Shown: piece after piece, positions 50,815 through 61,253 of the stretch
How the letters are laid out: every line of letters begins with the position of its first letter
Numbering within the stretch: the stretch's first letter is position 1
Assembly (NCBI GenBank): GCA_014055465.1
Contig: WIAF01000001.1
Location: forward strand, 310,001 to 374,000
Length of the DNA: 64,000 nt
Direction: 5' to 3'
Source of the DNA: Nitrospira sp. CR1.1
GTDB taxonomy: Bacteria; Nitrospirota; Nitrospiria; Nitrospirales; Nitrospiraceae
Notes under the pieces: generated by a model
What the model was told of the DNA's origin: nothing
Databases searched by the model: none
Seen by the model: the letters and a program-made list of their open reading frames with translations, nothing else
Position numbers and translations under genes: made by a program

Positions 50815-51963
50815 CTAGAAGGCCGTGGCAGTGGCAAGACAAGCGTCGACATATTCGTTTTCGCCGCGATGGCAGGCCTGGACACGCTTCGTGTGATCAT
50901 CAAACAGAGGCACCACCATTTCGCCCACGGTGGCATAGCAGTCTCGTTTGAACGGGCCATCCAGGCTGCGGCATAGCGCCAGGCCGGGATCGGGATTCGC
51001 GTCGGTCAAGATGAAGTCCTTTACCGCGCCAATGAAACACTGCGTGATCTGATCGCCCTGCCCAAGCCGGCACAGCTCATTCACGCGCGGAGCATCACGC
51101 AGCGTGTACCCGCTGATATCGCGTCCCAAACTTCGGTAACAGGTCGTCTGATGCTCCCCCTCCACACGGGCGCATTGCGTGAACGCCTGCGCGAAATCGT
51201 AATTCAGAAAGGTCAGTACCGCAGACGTCTGCATCAGGTAGCAGGCGCGCAGATACTTTTCCGTCAGGACGGAGCAGGGATATAACAGATCGTGAGGATT
51301 CAAAAAGCTGGTTGCCTCATGGTGATGATGCTCGCCGGCCGGTTGCGCACGGCGCGCCTGCTGAAACGTGACGATGTTCTCCATAAACACGCCGCCATAG
51401 CAGGATTCGCGGTCCCAACTTCCGGGCAAGGCATCACAAAAGGCCAGACTCTTCAGCAGATCGTAGCGAAATTGGATGGTCAAGCCGTGGCCTAACCCAT
51501 GAAGACAGTTATATCGCTGAAACGAATAGGCCGAGACCGTTTCGCTGATGGGGCAGAGAGACAGGATATGCTCGGGCTCCACAGCAGGCAGACTGCTCAG
51601 GAAGGCCTGGAGCACACCATGGTAACAACCAGACCAAAACACATCCCGGCAATGCGACATCGCGAGTGCCGCCGTCCCGTAGCGTGTAAACGACCGCTGA
51701 CCGACATGATGCACAAGCGGATGCGCCTCTCGCATGGCCTCGGGATCTTGCACAGTGATCTGCTCCAGGGCCGTCAGCGCCGCCTCGGTGCCCTGGGCCT
51801 GCAACACCATTTCCAGATGCGTTTGATAACACGGCATCTTGGCGTCAAATGGCTGGACCCGACACGACTCTGGCGATGCCGGCTCTTCCGCGTGGAGCCA
51901 GTCAATCCCGCCCATACCAAGCAGCGCCACCAGCGCCAGAACCATCCGTTGACCACGCATCAT
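50815..51963 (-). CDS. Cys/His-rich exported protein of unknown function
   Basis: A 382-residue protein with a signal peptide ([19 protein letters not shown]). The mature part has ~20 cysteines spread as recurring short motifs: [70 protein letters not shown]-x2-3-G unit thus repeats every ~30-40 residues in what looks like an all-helical solenoid. A HHHHE cluster is near the middle. Paired cysteines may form disulfides, and the HG motifs may bind metal. No family known to me. Confidence 0.75.
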   Translation of the reverse strand: MMRGQRMVLALVALLGMGGIDWLHAEEPASPESCRVQPFDAKMPCYQTHLEMVLQAQGTEAALTALEQITVQDPEAMREAHPLVHHVGQRSFTRYGTAALAMSHCRDVFWSGCYHGVLQAFLSSLPAVEPEHILSLCPISETVSAYSFQRYNCLHGLGHGLTIQFRYDLLKSLAFCDALPGSWDRESCYGGVFMENIVTFQQARRAQPAGEHHHHEATSFLNPHDLLYPCSVLTEKYLRACYLMQTSAVLTFLNYDFAQAFTQCARVEGEHQTTCYRSLGRDISGYTLRDAPRVNELCRLGQGDQITQCFIGAVKDFILTDANPDPGLALCRSLDGPFKRDCYATVGEMVVPLFDDHTKRVQACHRGENEYVDACLATATAF

Positions 51964-52156
51964 CCGATCTCCCTCACTGAATCACCACACGTCAGGCAGC
52001 CTGCGATGGAAGATTGATTCTAAAATACTCACCCCAATCGATCCAGAAAAAATCGACACGGCACAGGCCGCCCATCAATCCCTTTCTCCCATCCGCCATT
52101 CTGTGATAGAACCATGCGCGTTTGATTATCGGCAATTCGACGAGATCGCACCCAGC

Positions 52157-53860
52157 ATGTCCACCATGCCAGAACCCCCGACACGCTCAGACTTCATTCG
52201 CGAGATTGTTGCAGCCGATCGTGCCGCCGGTAAACATGACGGCCGGGTGGTCACCCGTTTTCCGCCGGAACCGAACGGCTATCTCCATATCGGGCATGCC
52301 AAGTCGATTTGCCTCAACTTCGGCATTGCCAACGAGCAACCGGGCGGAATCTGCCATCTCCGCATGGATGATACCAACCCGACGACAGAAGATCCCGAAT
52401 ATGTGCAGGCCATTCAGGAAGATGTCCGCTGGCTGGGATTCGACTGGCGCGACAACATGTTTTTCGCGTCCGACTACTTCGAGCGGCTGTACGGATATGC
52501 CGAGACACTCATCCGAAAAGGCCTCGCCTATGTCGACAGCCTGACGGCCGACGACATGCGCCGGTACCGTGGAACGCTCACGGAGCCGGGGCAACCCAGC
52601 CCGCATCGCACCCGCAGCATCGAGGAGAATCTGAACCTGTTCAGCCGCATGCGGGCGGGAGAATTTCCCGACGGCGCCCATGTGCTTCGCGCCAAAATCG
52701 ACATGGCGTCGCCGAATATCAATCTCCGCGATCCAGTGCTCTACCGCATCCGGCATGTCGCCCATTACCGCACCGGCACCACCTGGTGCATCTATCCCTC
52801 GTACGATTTCGCGCATCCGCTGTCTGATGCGATCGAAGGCATCACCCATTCAATCTGCACGTTGGAATTCGAGGACCACCGGCCTCTGTATGACTGGGTC
52901 GTCGAGCAATGCGAGACGCCGAGACGCCCGCAACAAATCGAATTTGCCCGGCTCAATGTGACCTTCACGGTCATGAGCAAGCGCAAATTACTCGATCTCG
53001 TCGAACGCAAGCTGGTCAACGGCTGGGACGATCCTCGCCTGCCGACGCTCAAAGGGTTGCGCCGCCGCGGGTTCACGCCGGAAGCCCTACGCGCATTTTG
53101 CGAAGCCATCGGCGTAGCCAAACGGGATGCCATCGTCGAAATGCAGCTCCTCGAACACTTTGTCCGCGAAGACCTGAACAAGCGCGCTCCCCGCGTGATG
53201 GCCGTGCTGCGCCCCTTGCGCCTCGTGATCGAGAATTATCCTGAGCATCAGGTCGAGCAACTCGATGCCGTCAACAATCCGGAAGATGCGTCCGCCGGCA
53301 CGCGTCAGGTCCCCTTCTCACGCGTGCTCTACATCGATCAGGAAGATTTCAAAGAAGACCCGCCCAAACAATTTTTCCGACTCGCCCCGGGCCGGGAAGT
53401 GCGGTTGCGGTACGCCTACATCATCACCTGTGTTGGCGTCGTGAAGGACCCGGCCACCGGCGAGGTCACCAAGATCCGCTGCACCTATGATCCCGAAACC
53501 AAAAGCGGCGGCGCGCAGGCACAACGAAAAGTGAAAGCCACGATCCACTGGGTGTCGGCCGCTCATGCCCTCGACGCAGAAGTGCGGCTGTATGAGCAGC
53601 TCATGCTCACGGATCCAGCCAAGATTCCTGCCGATCAGGATTGGACCCAACATCTGAATCCCCGTTCACTGGAACGGCTGCCGGCGTGTAAAGTGGAACC
53701 CAGCCTTGCAGAGCTGGCTCCCGGCACCAGCGTGCAGTTCGAACGTGTTGGCTACTTCTGTGTCGATCCTGACTCTTCTCCCGCCAAGTTGGTCTTCAAC
53801 CGAACTGTCACGCTCAAGGACGCCTGGGCGAAGATCGAAAAAGCCCAAGCCCCGCGCTGA
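52157..53860 (+). CDS. glnS: Glutaminyl-tRNA synthetase
   Basis: A 567-residue class I synthetase. The HIGH-type motif is [16 protein letters not shown] near residue 40, the KMSKS-type motif is VMSKRKL near 290, and the two C-terminal anticodon-binding beta barrels follow. It attaches Gln to tRNA-Gln. ATG 52157 is chosen; the reading from 52103 only adds a short unconserved stretch. Two tRNA-Gln genes lie 2.5 kb downstream on the other strand. Confidence 0.97.
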   Translation: MSTMPEPPTRSDFIREIVAADRAAGKHDGRVVTRFPPEPNGYLHIGHAKSICLNFGIANEQPGGICHLRMDDTNPTTEDPEYVQAIQEDVRWLGFDWRDNMFFASDYFERLYGYAETLIRKGLAYVDSLTADDMRRYRGTLTEPGQPSPHRTRSIEENLNLFSRMRAGEFPDGAHVLRAKIDMASPNINLRDPVLYRIRHVAHYRTGTTWCIYPSYDFAHPLSDAIEGITHSICTLEFEDHRPLYDWVVEQCETPRRPQQIEFARLNVTFTVMSKRKLLDLVERKLVNGWDDPRLPTLKGLRRRGFTPEALRAFCEAIGVAKRDAIVEMQLLEHFVREDLNKRAPRVMAVLRPLRLVIENYPEHQVEQLDAVNNPEDASAGTRQVPFSRVLYIDQEDFKEDPPKQFFRLAPGREVRLRYAYIITCVGVVKDPATGEVTKIRCTYDPETKSGGAQAQRKVKATIHWVSAAHALDAEVRLYEQLMLTDPAKIPADQDWTQHLNPRSLERLPACKVEPSLAELAPGTSVQFERVGYFCVDPDSSPAKLVFNRTVTLKDAWAKIEKAQAPR

Positions 53861-54012
53861 TCCACTCCGCTGCCACTCGATTCGGCATTTCGCTGTCCCA
53901 CACAAAGTACTGGTGCGCCGGCCTTCGGCAGCCTTGAACCCTCTCCTGGCTATGAACGAGAATGACCCGACGCACAGTTGGTCACTTCATTGACGCCAAA
54001 GGAGTTACAACG

Positions 54013-54348
54013 ATGGTGACAGGATCGGGAAGCGAAGATCATCAGACAGAACGTGGTTCATTCCGGGAGCGCCTGCTGCAGTTGGAAGCCGCGATTCCCG
54101 GCGCAGCGACCGGCGCGCAACCAGTCCTGGTGAACATTCACCGGTCCGTCCGTCGGCTCCACGAACAGCTTCAGCGCATCGATGTGACGCCTCTCCTGCC
54201 CCGCTCTCTCGTCAGCCACGTTCGCTGCTTTGATTGCGGAACGACAAACATGGAGTCGTTCCATACCTCGACGCAGGGCGGTTATCATCTCTGCCCGGCC
54301 TGTTTTCACCAACGGCGTAGCACAGGACGCGCCAGAACCGCTCACTAA
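54013..54348 (+). CDS. Small zinc-ribbon protein
   Basis: A 111-residue protein. A helical N-terminal part (SFRERLLQLEAAIP, IHRSVRRLHEQLQRID) precedes a zinc ribbon with CFDCGTTNMESF and CPACFHQR. ATG 54013 has AAAGGAG upstream. It lies between glnS and uup. Function unknown. Confidence 0.7.
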   Translation: MVTGSGSEDHQTERGSFRERLLQLEAAIPGAATGAQPVLVNIHRSVRRLHEQLQRIDVTPLLPRSLVSHVRCFDCGTTNMESFHTSTQGGYHLCPACFHQRRSTGRARTAH

Positions 54349-54485
54349 CGTCACGCTCGCTTCCTTGGAATCGACTGATTCACCCGCTCAAACAGCACGG
54401 CTGCTACCCGACGTACCGCTAGCCCCGAGCCTCCCCCACACCGTATACTGCACGCTTTCACTGTCGCGAGAGAGGTGCTCCAGGT

Positions 54486-56333
54486 ATGGCCCCGAATATT
54501 CTGTTGAGTTGCGAATCGATCAGCAAAAGTTATGGGGTGCGAGCCTTGTTTGCCAACCTAACCCTGGCCTTGTGCGAAGGTGACCATGTCGGACTAATCG
54601 GCCCGAACGGGTCCGGCAAGTCGACCTTGCTCAAAATCCTGGCCGGCCTCGAATCGCCCGACCAAGGCACTCGCACTCTACGTGGTCATACCCGTGTCGG
54701 GTACGTGCCGCAAGAGCCGAGCTTCCCTGACGGTTCCAGCATCGAACACGTTTTGCAGCAAACCCTCACCGACGCGGGCCGCGATCCTCACGAAGAAGGA
54801 GGCCGGATTGCCCGAGCACTCAGCATCGGCGCCTTTCCCGATCCGGAACACGGCGTCGCCACCCTCTCGGGAGGGTGGCGCAAGCGATTAGCCATCACAC
54901 AGGCCTTGCTGCTCGAGCCGGACGTGCTGCTCATGGACGAACCGACGAACCATTTGGATGTCGAGGGGATTCTCTGGCTGGAACGGATCCTGAAGAACCG
55001 CGCCAAGGCCTTTCTCGTCATCAGTCACGACCGCCGCTTTTTAGAGTCGATCGCCACACGCATGGTGGAACTCAATCGTTGTTATCCCGAGGGGCGCTTT
55101 GAAGCCAAAGGTCGATACAGCGACTTTCTGGAGCAACGGGATGCCGCCCTTCAAGCACAGGCCGACTATCAATCGTCGCTGGCCAATCGAGTCCGGCGAG
55201 AAGTGGAATGGCTGCGTAGAGGGCCCAAGGCCCGCACAACCAAAGCCAAAGGCCGCATTCAATCGGCTGGCAAACTGATCGAGGAATTGGACCAGGTCGA
55301 GTCCCGCGCCGCCCAGTCGTCGATCGGTATCGACTTTTCCGCCTCGGGGCGAAAGTCGAAACAACTGCTCGTCGCGAAAGAGGTAACGAAGCGCTTCAAC
55401 GAGAAGCCCGTCGTCACCAATTTGGATCTGCTCCTCGGGCCCGGGCAACGCCTCGGTCTCCTTGGCCCGAACGGCAGCGGTAAAACCACTCTGCTTCGAT
55501 TACTCGCCGGCACTCTGGAACCAGATTCAGGCACGATTATGCGAGCGGAGGGGCTGCGTATCGTGTCATTCGAACAACATCGCGAGTCATTGGATCAGGC
55601 CGCCACCTTGCGGCGCGCGCTAGCTCCCTCAGGTGATGCGGTCGTCTATCAAGGCCGTTCTGTCCATCTGGCCTCGTGGGCGAAGCGTTTCCTCTTTCGA
55701 CCTGAACAACTCGACCTTCCGGTCTCGCGACTGTCCGGCGGTGAACAGGCGCGACTGCTGATCGCCCAACTGATGTTGCAGCCTGCGGACCTGCTTATTC
55801 TCGACGAACCGACGAATGATTTAGATATTCCGACGCTGGATGTACTGGAGGATAGTTTGCTCGAATTCCCCGGCGCGCTGGTGCTCGTGACGCATGATCG
55901 GTGGTTGCTGGATCGTGTCTCAACCATCCTGCTGGCACTGGACGGCACCGGCCAGCTCGAATGGTTCGCCGACTATGCCCAGTGGGAAAGCGCACAGGAA
56001 CGGGCCGTTGAATCTGAAACGGCCGCGAACGAGGAGGGCACCGTTTCCGCAGCGGTCGACCAAGAGGCAGGAACTGCGACGATTCGCAAACCTAAGAAAC
56101 TGAGTTATCGAGAACAGAAGGAATGGGGCACCATTGAAGAGACGATTCTGAAGGCCGAAGAGCAGGTTGCCGCCTGTCAGGCTGCGATACAGGATCCGGC
56201 GGTGGTGTCGAATGCCGCGGAATTACAGGCACGGAGCGAAGCCTTGGTGGAGGCCCAGGCTGAAGTGGAGAGACTTTATGCGCGCTGGGCTGAACTGGAT
56301 GAGAAACGCGCACAGACCGTGCAGAGTTCGTGA
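54486..56333 (+). CDS. uup: ABC-F family ATPase, Uup-like
   Basis: A 615-residue soluble protein with two intact ABC domains: Walker A GPNGSGKST and GPNGSGKTT, signatures LSGGWRKR and LSGGEQAR, Walker B LLMDEPTNHLD and LILDEPTNDLD. The ABC-F linker lies between (~225-275) and a C-terminal coiled coil (~530-615) completes the Uup plan. ABC-F proteins act on the ribosome or on DNA; Uup has been linked to ribosome assembly and transposon excision. No membrane helices. Confidence 0.92.
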   Translation: MAPNILLSCESISKSYGVRALFANLTLALCEGDHVGLIGPNGSGKSTLLKILAGLESPDQGTRTLRGHTRVGYVPQEPSFPDGSSIEHVLQQTLTDAGRDPHEEGGRIARALSIGAFPDPEHGVATLSGGWRKRLAITQALLLEPDVLLMDEPTNHLDVEGILWLERILKNRAKAFLVISHDRRFLESIATRMVELNRCYPEGRFEAKGRYSDFLEQRDAALQAQADYQSSLANRVRREVEWLRRGPKARTTKAKGRIQSAGKLIEELDQVESRAAQSSIGIDFSASGRKSKQLLVAKEVTKRFNEKPVVTNLDLLLGPGQRLGLLGPNGSGKTTLLRLLAGTLEPDSGTIMRAEGLRIVSFEQHRESLDQAATLRRALAPSGDAVVYQGRSVHLASWAKRFLFRPEQLDLPVSRLSGGEQARLLIAQLMLQPADLLILDEPTNDLDIPTLDVLEDSLLEFPGALVLVTHDRWLLDRVSTILLALDGTGQLEWFADYAQWESAQERAVESETAANEEGTVSAAVDQEAGTATIRKPKKLSYREQKEWGTIEETILKAEEQVAACQAAIQDPAVVSNAAELQARSEALVEAQAEVERLYARWAELDEKRAQTVQSS

Positions 56334-56342
56334 AGAGAAATT

Positions 56343-56416
56343 TGGCTGGGGGACTAGGAATCGAACCTAGGTAGCCAGCTCCAAAGGCTGGCGTCCTACC
56401 GCTAGACGATCCCCCA
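56343..56416 (-). tRNA. tRNA-Gln (TTG anticodon)
   Basis: On the minus strand the acceptor TGGGGGA pairs with TCCCCCA, G is the discriminator and CCA is encoded. The anticodon stem CCAGC/GCTGG holds loop CTTTGGA (anticodon TTG). It lies 53 bp downstream of the second tRNA-Gln gene and 194 bp after gltX. Confidence 0.93.
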
Positions 56417-56469
56417 GCGCGGTACGGAACCGAGACATCGAGCTGAAGAGCAGGGCGTGGAAAAGATTT

Positions 56470-56543
56470 TGGCTGGGGGACTAGGAATCGAACCTAGGTA
56501 GTCAGATCCAGAGACTGACGTCCTACCGCTAGACGATCCCCCA
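56470..56543 (-). tRNA. tRNA-Gln (CTG anticodon)
   Basis: Same body as its neighbour; the anticodon loop is CTCTGGA (anticodon CTG). The inner pair of the anticodon stem is a T-T mismatch, all other stem pairs hold. CCA is encoded (56470-56472). It follows gltX by 67 bp on the same strand and may be co-transcribed. Confidence 0.92.
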
Positions 56544-56610
56544 ACCGGTCCACACAGTAATATAAGCCTCTCCATTGCGTCAAGATCGAGCGTGATTCTT
56601 GAGCGGCCAG

Positions 56611-58026
56611 TCAGGATCTGGACGCCTGCTCGATCCCCTTGCGCAGTCGAAGTAACGTACGCTCCCGGCCAAGTACGTCCATCACCTCGAACAAACCGGG
56701 ACTCGCCGTCCGGCCGGTCAAGGCCACACGCACCGGCTGAGCCAGTTGCCCCATTTTGATCCCCTCTTCCTCGACCAGTTTTTTGAACGCCTCCTCCCAC
56801 GTCTGCTTGTCATATGAGGGGAAGGCCTCAAATCGTTCCGTCAACTTGGTCAGCATCGGCGCATGGGCAGGCGTGAGAAATTTTTTCGCCGCCTCCTCTT
56901 CGAACGCCACTGCCTCGCCGAAATAGGGCCTCACCCAATGAACCATTTCAACCAAGGTTTTCGTCCGCTCTTTCACCAGGACCACGAGCTGCGCAAGCCA
57001 CTCCATCGATACCGCGCGGACCTCGTCTTTGAGGTCGGTCTGTTCGAGCAACGGCACCAGCGCCTCCGCCACCTGTTCGGGCGGGTTGGTCTTGAGGTAT
57101 TCGGCATTGATCCACAATAACTTTTCGGGGTTGAAGACAGCCGGGGAGGTCTGGACATTCTTCCAGGAGAATTTTTCGATCAGTTCTTCTCGCGAAAACA
57201 GCTCCTGATCTCCATGTGACCATCCGAGCCGGACCAAATAGTTGACCATGGCGTCGGGCAGGTAGCCCATGTCCTTGTAGGCCATGATCGACGTCGCGCC
57301 GTGACGTTTCGACAGCCGCGTCTTGTCCGAGCCCAAGATCATCGGCAAGTGGCCGAAGCGCGGCAGCGGAAACCCGAGGGCCTGAAAAATCGGGATCTGG
57401 CGAGGCGTATTCGTGAGGTGGTCGTCCCCCCGCACCACATGGGTAATGCCCATCAAGGCATCATCCACCACCACGGAGAAGTTATAGGTGGGAAAGCCGT
57501 TCGACCTGAGAATAATGACGTCATCCAGAATCTGATTGTCAAACACCACCCGGCCCTTGATCAAATCATCGACGATCGTCTGACCGTCCTGTGGGGCTTT
57601 GAACCGAAGCGCCGCATCACCGGTTGGTTTGGCCAGCCCCAGATTTCGGCACCGACCGTCATATCTGGGTGATCCGCCTTTGGCTTCAGCGTCTTTCCGG
57701 CGAGCTTCAAGTTCCTCCGGTGTACACACGCACCAATAGGCATGGCCCTGCTCAAACAACCGCATGGCATGACTTCGATAGAGATCCATGCGTTCGGTCT
57801 GCCGAAAGGGACCTTCATCCCAATCCAATTTGACCCAGCGCATGCCCTCAAGAATGGCTTGAATCGATGCGTCGGTGGAACGATCCTGGTCCGTATCTTC
57901 GATCCGGAGAATAAACACGCCATTCTGCTGCCGGGCAAACAGCCAATTGAACAAGGCCGTCCGCACCCCGCCAATATGGAGGAAGCCGGTCGGACTGGGC
58001 GCAAATCGAACCCTGACCTGACTCAT
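56611..58026 (-). CDS. gltX: Glutamyl-tRNA synthetase
   Basis: A 471-residue class I synthetase. HIGH-type motif FAPSPTGFLHIGG at the start, zinc-like YWCVCTPEELE and YDGRCR, KMSKS-type SKRHGATSI, and a helical anticodon-binding C-terminus. With GlnRS also present, it probably charges only tRNA-Glu; whether it can misacylate tRNA-Gln is not visible. It lies directly upstream of two tRNA-Gln genes. Confidence 0.97.
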   Translation of the reverse strand: MSQVRVRFAPSPTGFLHIGGVRTALFNWLFARQQNGVFILRIEDTDQDRSTDASIQAILEGMRWVKLDWDEGPFRQTERMDLYRSHAMRLFEQGHAYWCVCTPEELEARRKDAEAKGGSPRYDGRCRNLGLAKPTGDAALRFKAPQDGQTIVDDLIKGRVVFDNQILDDVIILRSNGFPTYNFSVVVDDALMGITHVVRGDDHLTNTPRQIPIFQALGFPLPRFGHLPMILGSDKTRLSKRHGATSIMAYKDMGYLPDAMVNYLVRLGWSHGDQELFSREELIEKFSWKNVQTSPAVFNPEKLLWINAEYLKTNPPEQVAEALVPLLEQTDLKDEVRAVSMEWLAQLVVLVKERTKTLVEMVHWVRPYFGEAVAFEEEAAKKFLTPAHAPMLTKLTERFEAFPSYDKQTWEEAFKKLVEEEGIKMGQLAQPVRVALTGRTASPGLFEVMDVLGRERTLLRLRKGIEQASRS

Positions 58027-58148
58027 CGCGTCACCGTAGTCTGTGCGGAATAATGTACGTGCAACGGGGGGCTATCTATAACATGGCGCCGAAACGATGT
58101 ACAGAAAAGGCAGTTCCATTCCGAATCCGTTTTTGCTAAGAACAATCC

Positions 58149-58847
58149 ATGGCTGAACCTACACAACTTGCTGAAGTCGTCTCGCTCACGGCCTTGACGC
58201 CGCACACCACAGAACTCGTGCTCCGCCCGGTTGAATTTCCGCTGGCGTTTAAGCCGGGGCAGTGGATCTCCCTTCAATTGCCAGTCGGAGACCATCCACC
58301 GTTGAATCGTGCCTATTCACTGGCGGAGCCCCCGACACCCGAGGGACATCTCACGCTCGTCTTTGATCATGTACCGGGAGGCAAAGGCTCAGGCTATCTC
58401 TCGTCACGTAACCCGGGGGACCACGTTCCTCTGTCGGGCCCCTATGGTCATTTCGTGCTTCCCGAACCAAAAACGCAGCACCTGCTATTGATCGGCCGTT
58501 ATTCAGGCCTTGTTCCGCTCCGCTGTATGGTCCGTGCTCTGGCGGAACAGGACACCCTGCCCTCAACCACTCTGATTGCCCATGCACCGACCACCAGCGA
58601 ACAGCTGTACCACGAAGAGTTCACGGCGCTGGCCGCGAGGCATTCCAACTTTCAGTATCTGCCGTTTGTGAGCGAGGCCCCGGAGGGCCATGCAGGGACG
58701 GTGGAGGCGATCAAACAACTTACCGGAAACGGCCACCGCGTCACACCGATGATCGCAGGGATCAAGGCTTTTGCCCGCCCGCTGCGCAGCCTGTTTATGG
58801 AATTGGGATTTGATCGCCGGGAAGTGAAGCTCGAAACATACGATTGA
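58149..58847 (+). CDS. FAD/NAD(P)-binding oxidoreductase, ferredoxin reductase-like
   Basis: A 232-residue flavoprotein. The FAD-binding barrel has NRAYSLAEPP (RxYS motif); the nucleotide-binding half begins LLLIGRYSGLVPLRCMV. No 2Fe-2S domain. It converges with a 2Fe-2S ferredoxin gene (27 bp between stops), so it may reduce that ferredoxin, but this is inference. The usual GGGxG of the NAD site is altered to GRYSG. Confidence 0.85.
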   Translation: MAEPTQLAEVVSLTALTPHTTELVLRPVEFPLAFKPGQWISLQLPVGDHPPLNRAYSLAEPPTPEGHLTLVFDHVPGGKGSGYLSSRNPGDHVPLSGPYGHFVLPEPKTQHLLLIGRYSGLVPLRCMVRALAEQDTLPSTTLIAHAPTTSEQLYHEEFTALAARHSNFQYLPFVSEAPEGHAGTVEAIKQLTGNGHRVTPMIAGIKAFARPLRSLFMELGFDRREVKLETYD

Positions 58848-58874
58848 AGCCTAACCAGGCTGTGTCTTGCTGGA

Positions 58875-59291
58875 TCAATGACCTTCCTTCGCGAGATTCT
58901 TGTTGACGGCGGGGATTTCCACCGTGATGTCTGTCCTTCCATTCGGCACACACTGGCACCCGAGCCGGGACTGCAACGTCGTGGCGGGAGCCTCGTCTAA
59001 CTGATCGAACTCATCATCAGTCCCCTCATTACACGTCTCCAGGCCCTTCTTCACCATGACGTGACAGGTAGAGCAAGCGCAAACCCCTCCGCAGACATGC
59101 TCCAGATCGATGTCATTCCCCATGGCGATATCCAGAATGCTGCCCGGCAGCCCCGTCGGACCATAGGGAATCTTGTCCGGCTGCACCGCCACCTTCTTTT
59201 CGGTTTTGTCCGGGAAAATGAAAGTCACAGTGTAGGCTTGAGACGGTAACTCAATGTCGGCCTTTTCAATATAGGGATTCGTTCCACCCAT
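58875..59291 (-). CDS. fdx: Isc-type 2Fe-2S ferredoxin
   Basis: A 138-residue adrenodoxin-type ferredoxin. Cluster ligands are in VCGGVCACSTC (C-x5-C-x2-C spacing) and LGCQC. An N-terminal ~25-residue extension precedes the fold. It supplies electrons for Fe-S cluster assembly. It is divergent from the isc operon, unlike the common position at the operon end, and a TATAAT promoter for it overlaps the isc operator. Confidence 0.9.
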   Translation of the reverse strand: MGGTNPYIEKADIELPSQAYTVTFIFPDKTEKKVAVQPDKIPYGPTGLPGSILDIAMGNDIDLEHVCGGVCACSTCHVMVKKGLETCNEGTDDEFDQLDEAPATTLQSRLGCQCVPNGRTDITVEIPAVNKNLAKEGH

Positions 59292-59471
59292 GTTGCTCAG
59301 CCCCTTTTCTTCTCATTCCTCTGACTAAGAGATATGCCGGATTATCCACCTGCCCATCACCCGGCCGTTCCAGCTGGAAGCCATATATTTCCGCTCTCGG
59401 ACTCCCCTCGGAGTTCTCTCGCCCTTGACAGTATAAAAGATCACATGATAGCTTTTGTACGACTCATTTGA

Positions 59472-59494
59472 TCGGAGATCATTATAGTCTCCGA
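59472..59494. promoter_or_regulatory. Operator shared by the divergent fdx and isc promoters
   Basis: TCGGAGA and TCTCCGA form a perfect inverted repeat with a 9-base spacer. The spacer holds TATAAT on the minus strand (59481-59486, with TTGCCG 18 bases upstream) toward fdx and TATAGT on the plus strand (59483-59488) toward iscR. A bound Rrf2-type regulator would control both. Confidence 0.55.
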
Positions 59495-59516
59495 CTTTAA
59501 AGATCGGCAATAGGCC

Positions 59517-59996
59517 ATGCTGAAATTATCAAAAAAGGCAGATTACGGATTAATGGCGCTGCAACATATTGCCTCCAACCAATATGGCGATGTCGCTCAT
59601 GCCCGTGTGGTGAACACCAAAGAAATCGCCGAGGAATATCACATTCCGGTCGAACTACTGGCGAAAGTCCTTCAAACCCTCTCCAAGAGCGGCATCATTG
59701 AAAGCCATAACGGCCCCAAGGGTGGATATCTCCTCGGCAAAAATCCACGTGAAATCACGATTGCCCACGTACTCGAAAGCTTGGAAGGACCGCTCGGCAT
59801 CATGGATTGCTCACACGAGAAAGACGGCGATGCCTGCATGCAGCGCGAGCACTGTAACATCCGGACCCCGCTCCTGAAAATCCAGAACAGCATCTATCAG
59901 CTTCTGAATAATATGACCTTGCAAGATATGCTGGGGGGCACCCCTCTCATCACCATTCAATCCGTCGCGACGGAACAACAAGGAGTCGAGCGATGA
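59517..59996 (+). CDS. iscR: Rrf2-family regulator, IscR-like
   Basis: A 159-residue winged-helix regulator: [16 protein letters not shown] start, recognition region [16 protein letters not shown] and GPKGGYLLG wing. Three Cys in the C-terminal half ([16 protein letters not shown]) match the Fe-S ligand pattern of IscR. It should sense cluster status and act on the palindrome just upstream. Its TGA overlaps the iscS ATG by four bases. Confidence 0.9.
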   Translation: MLKLSKKADYGLMALQHIASNQYGDVAHARVVNTKEIAEEYHIPVELLAKVLQTLSKSGIIESHNGPKGGYLLGKNPREITIAHVLESLEGPLGIMDCSHEKDGDACMQREHCNIRTPLLKIQNSIYQLLNNMTLQDMLGGTPLITIQSVATEQQGVER

Positions 59997-61210
59997 AGTT
60001 CCCCATCTACCTGGATAACCATGCGACCACCCCGATGGACCCTCGGGTGCTGGAATCAATGCTCCCCTATTTCACGGAAAAGTTCGGGAACGCCGCCAGC
60101 CGGAACCACGCGTTCGGATGGGAGGCTGAAGAGGGTGTGGAGACCGCGCGCAAACAAATCGCCAAGTTAATCCACGCGGATGCCAAAGAAATCGTCTTCA
60201 CGAGTGGCGCCACCGAATCCAACAACCTGGCTCTCAAAGGGGTGGTGGAGATGTACCACGAGAAGGGCGACCACATTATCACCTCGTCAACCGAGCATCG
60301 CGCGGTGCTGGACACTGCCAAGACGCTCGAAACCAAGCGCGGCGTGAAGGTCACCTATCTTCCGGTCGACAAGTTCGGCATGGTGAATCCGGAGGACGTC
60401 CGTAAGGCGATCACCGACAAAACCATCCTCATTTCCGTCATGTTCGCGAATAACGAAATCGGGACGATCAACCCCATCAAGGAAATCGGGAAGATCGCCA
60501 AAGAAAAGGGCATCCTCTTTCACTGCGATGCGACCCAAGGCGTGGGAAAGGTCCCGGTCGACGTGCAAGAGATGGGGATCGACCTCATGTCCTTCAGCGC
60601 CCATAAAATTTACGGACCCAAGGGCATTGGCGCCCTGTATGTCAGAAAAAAGAACCCCCGGGTCCGCATCGCGGCTCAAATGGATGGGGGCGGACACGAA
60701 CGTGGCATGCGATCCGGGACGCTGCCCGTGCCATTGATCGTGGGATTCGGCAAGGCCTGCGAGCTCTGCGAGCAGGAAATGGCCGCCGACGCCGCGCGGC
60801 TCTCTGTCATGCGTGATCGTCTGCATGCGACCATTACCAAGGCGCTGGAGGATGTCTATCTGAACGGCCATCCGACAGCACGACTCCCGCACAATCTGAA
60901 TATTTCCTTTGCCTATGTCGAAGGTGAATCGCTGCTGATGGGCTGCAAAGAAATCGCCCTCTCTTCCGGCTCGGCCTGCACCTCCGCGACGCTGGAACCT
61001 TCCTACGTCTTGCGAGCTTTGGGGGTGGGAGCGGAGCTCGCGCATTCCTCCATCAGATTTGGTCTGGGACGCTTCACGCTCGACGAAGAGGTTGACTATG
61101 CCGCGAAGAAGATTATTGAAACCGTTACCAAGCTGCGCGAAATGTCGCCGCTCTATGAAATGGCGAAAGAAGGCATCGACCTGAAAACCGTGCAATGGGC
61201 AGCGCATTAA
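59993..61210 (+). CDS. iscS: Cysteine desulfurase
   Basis: A 405-residue PLP enzyme. It begins [14 protein letters not shown]; the PLP Lys is in [10 protein letters not shown] and the active-site Cys in [17 protein letters not shown]. It takes sulfur from cysteine and passes it to IscU. Length and motifs match group I (IscS/NifS). Confidence 0.96.
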   Translation: MKFPIYLDNHATTPMDPRVLESMLPYFTEKFGNAASRNHAFGWEAEEGVETARKQIAKLIHADAKEIVFTSGATESNNLALKGVVEMYHEKGDHIITSSTEHRAVLDTAKTLETKRGVKVTYLPVDKFGMVNPEDVRKAITDKTILISVMFANNEIGTINPIKEIGKIAKEKGILFHCDATQGVGKVPVDVQEMGIDLMSFSAHKIYGPKGIGALYVRKKNPRVRIAAQMDGGGHERGMRSGTLPVPLIVGFGKACELCEQEMAADAARLSVMRDRLHATITKALEDVYLNGHPTARLPHNLNISFAYVEGESLLMGCKEIALSSGSACTSATLEPSYVLRALGVGAELAHSSIRFGLGRFTLDEEVDYAAKKIIETVTKLREMSPLYEMAKEGIDLKTVQWAAH

Positions 61211-61253
61211 TTTGAAACCATCACCATCTGATTGATTCTTTTCGGAGGACACC

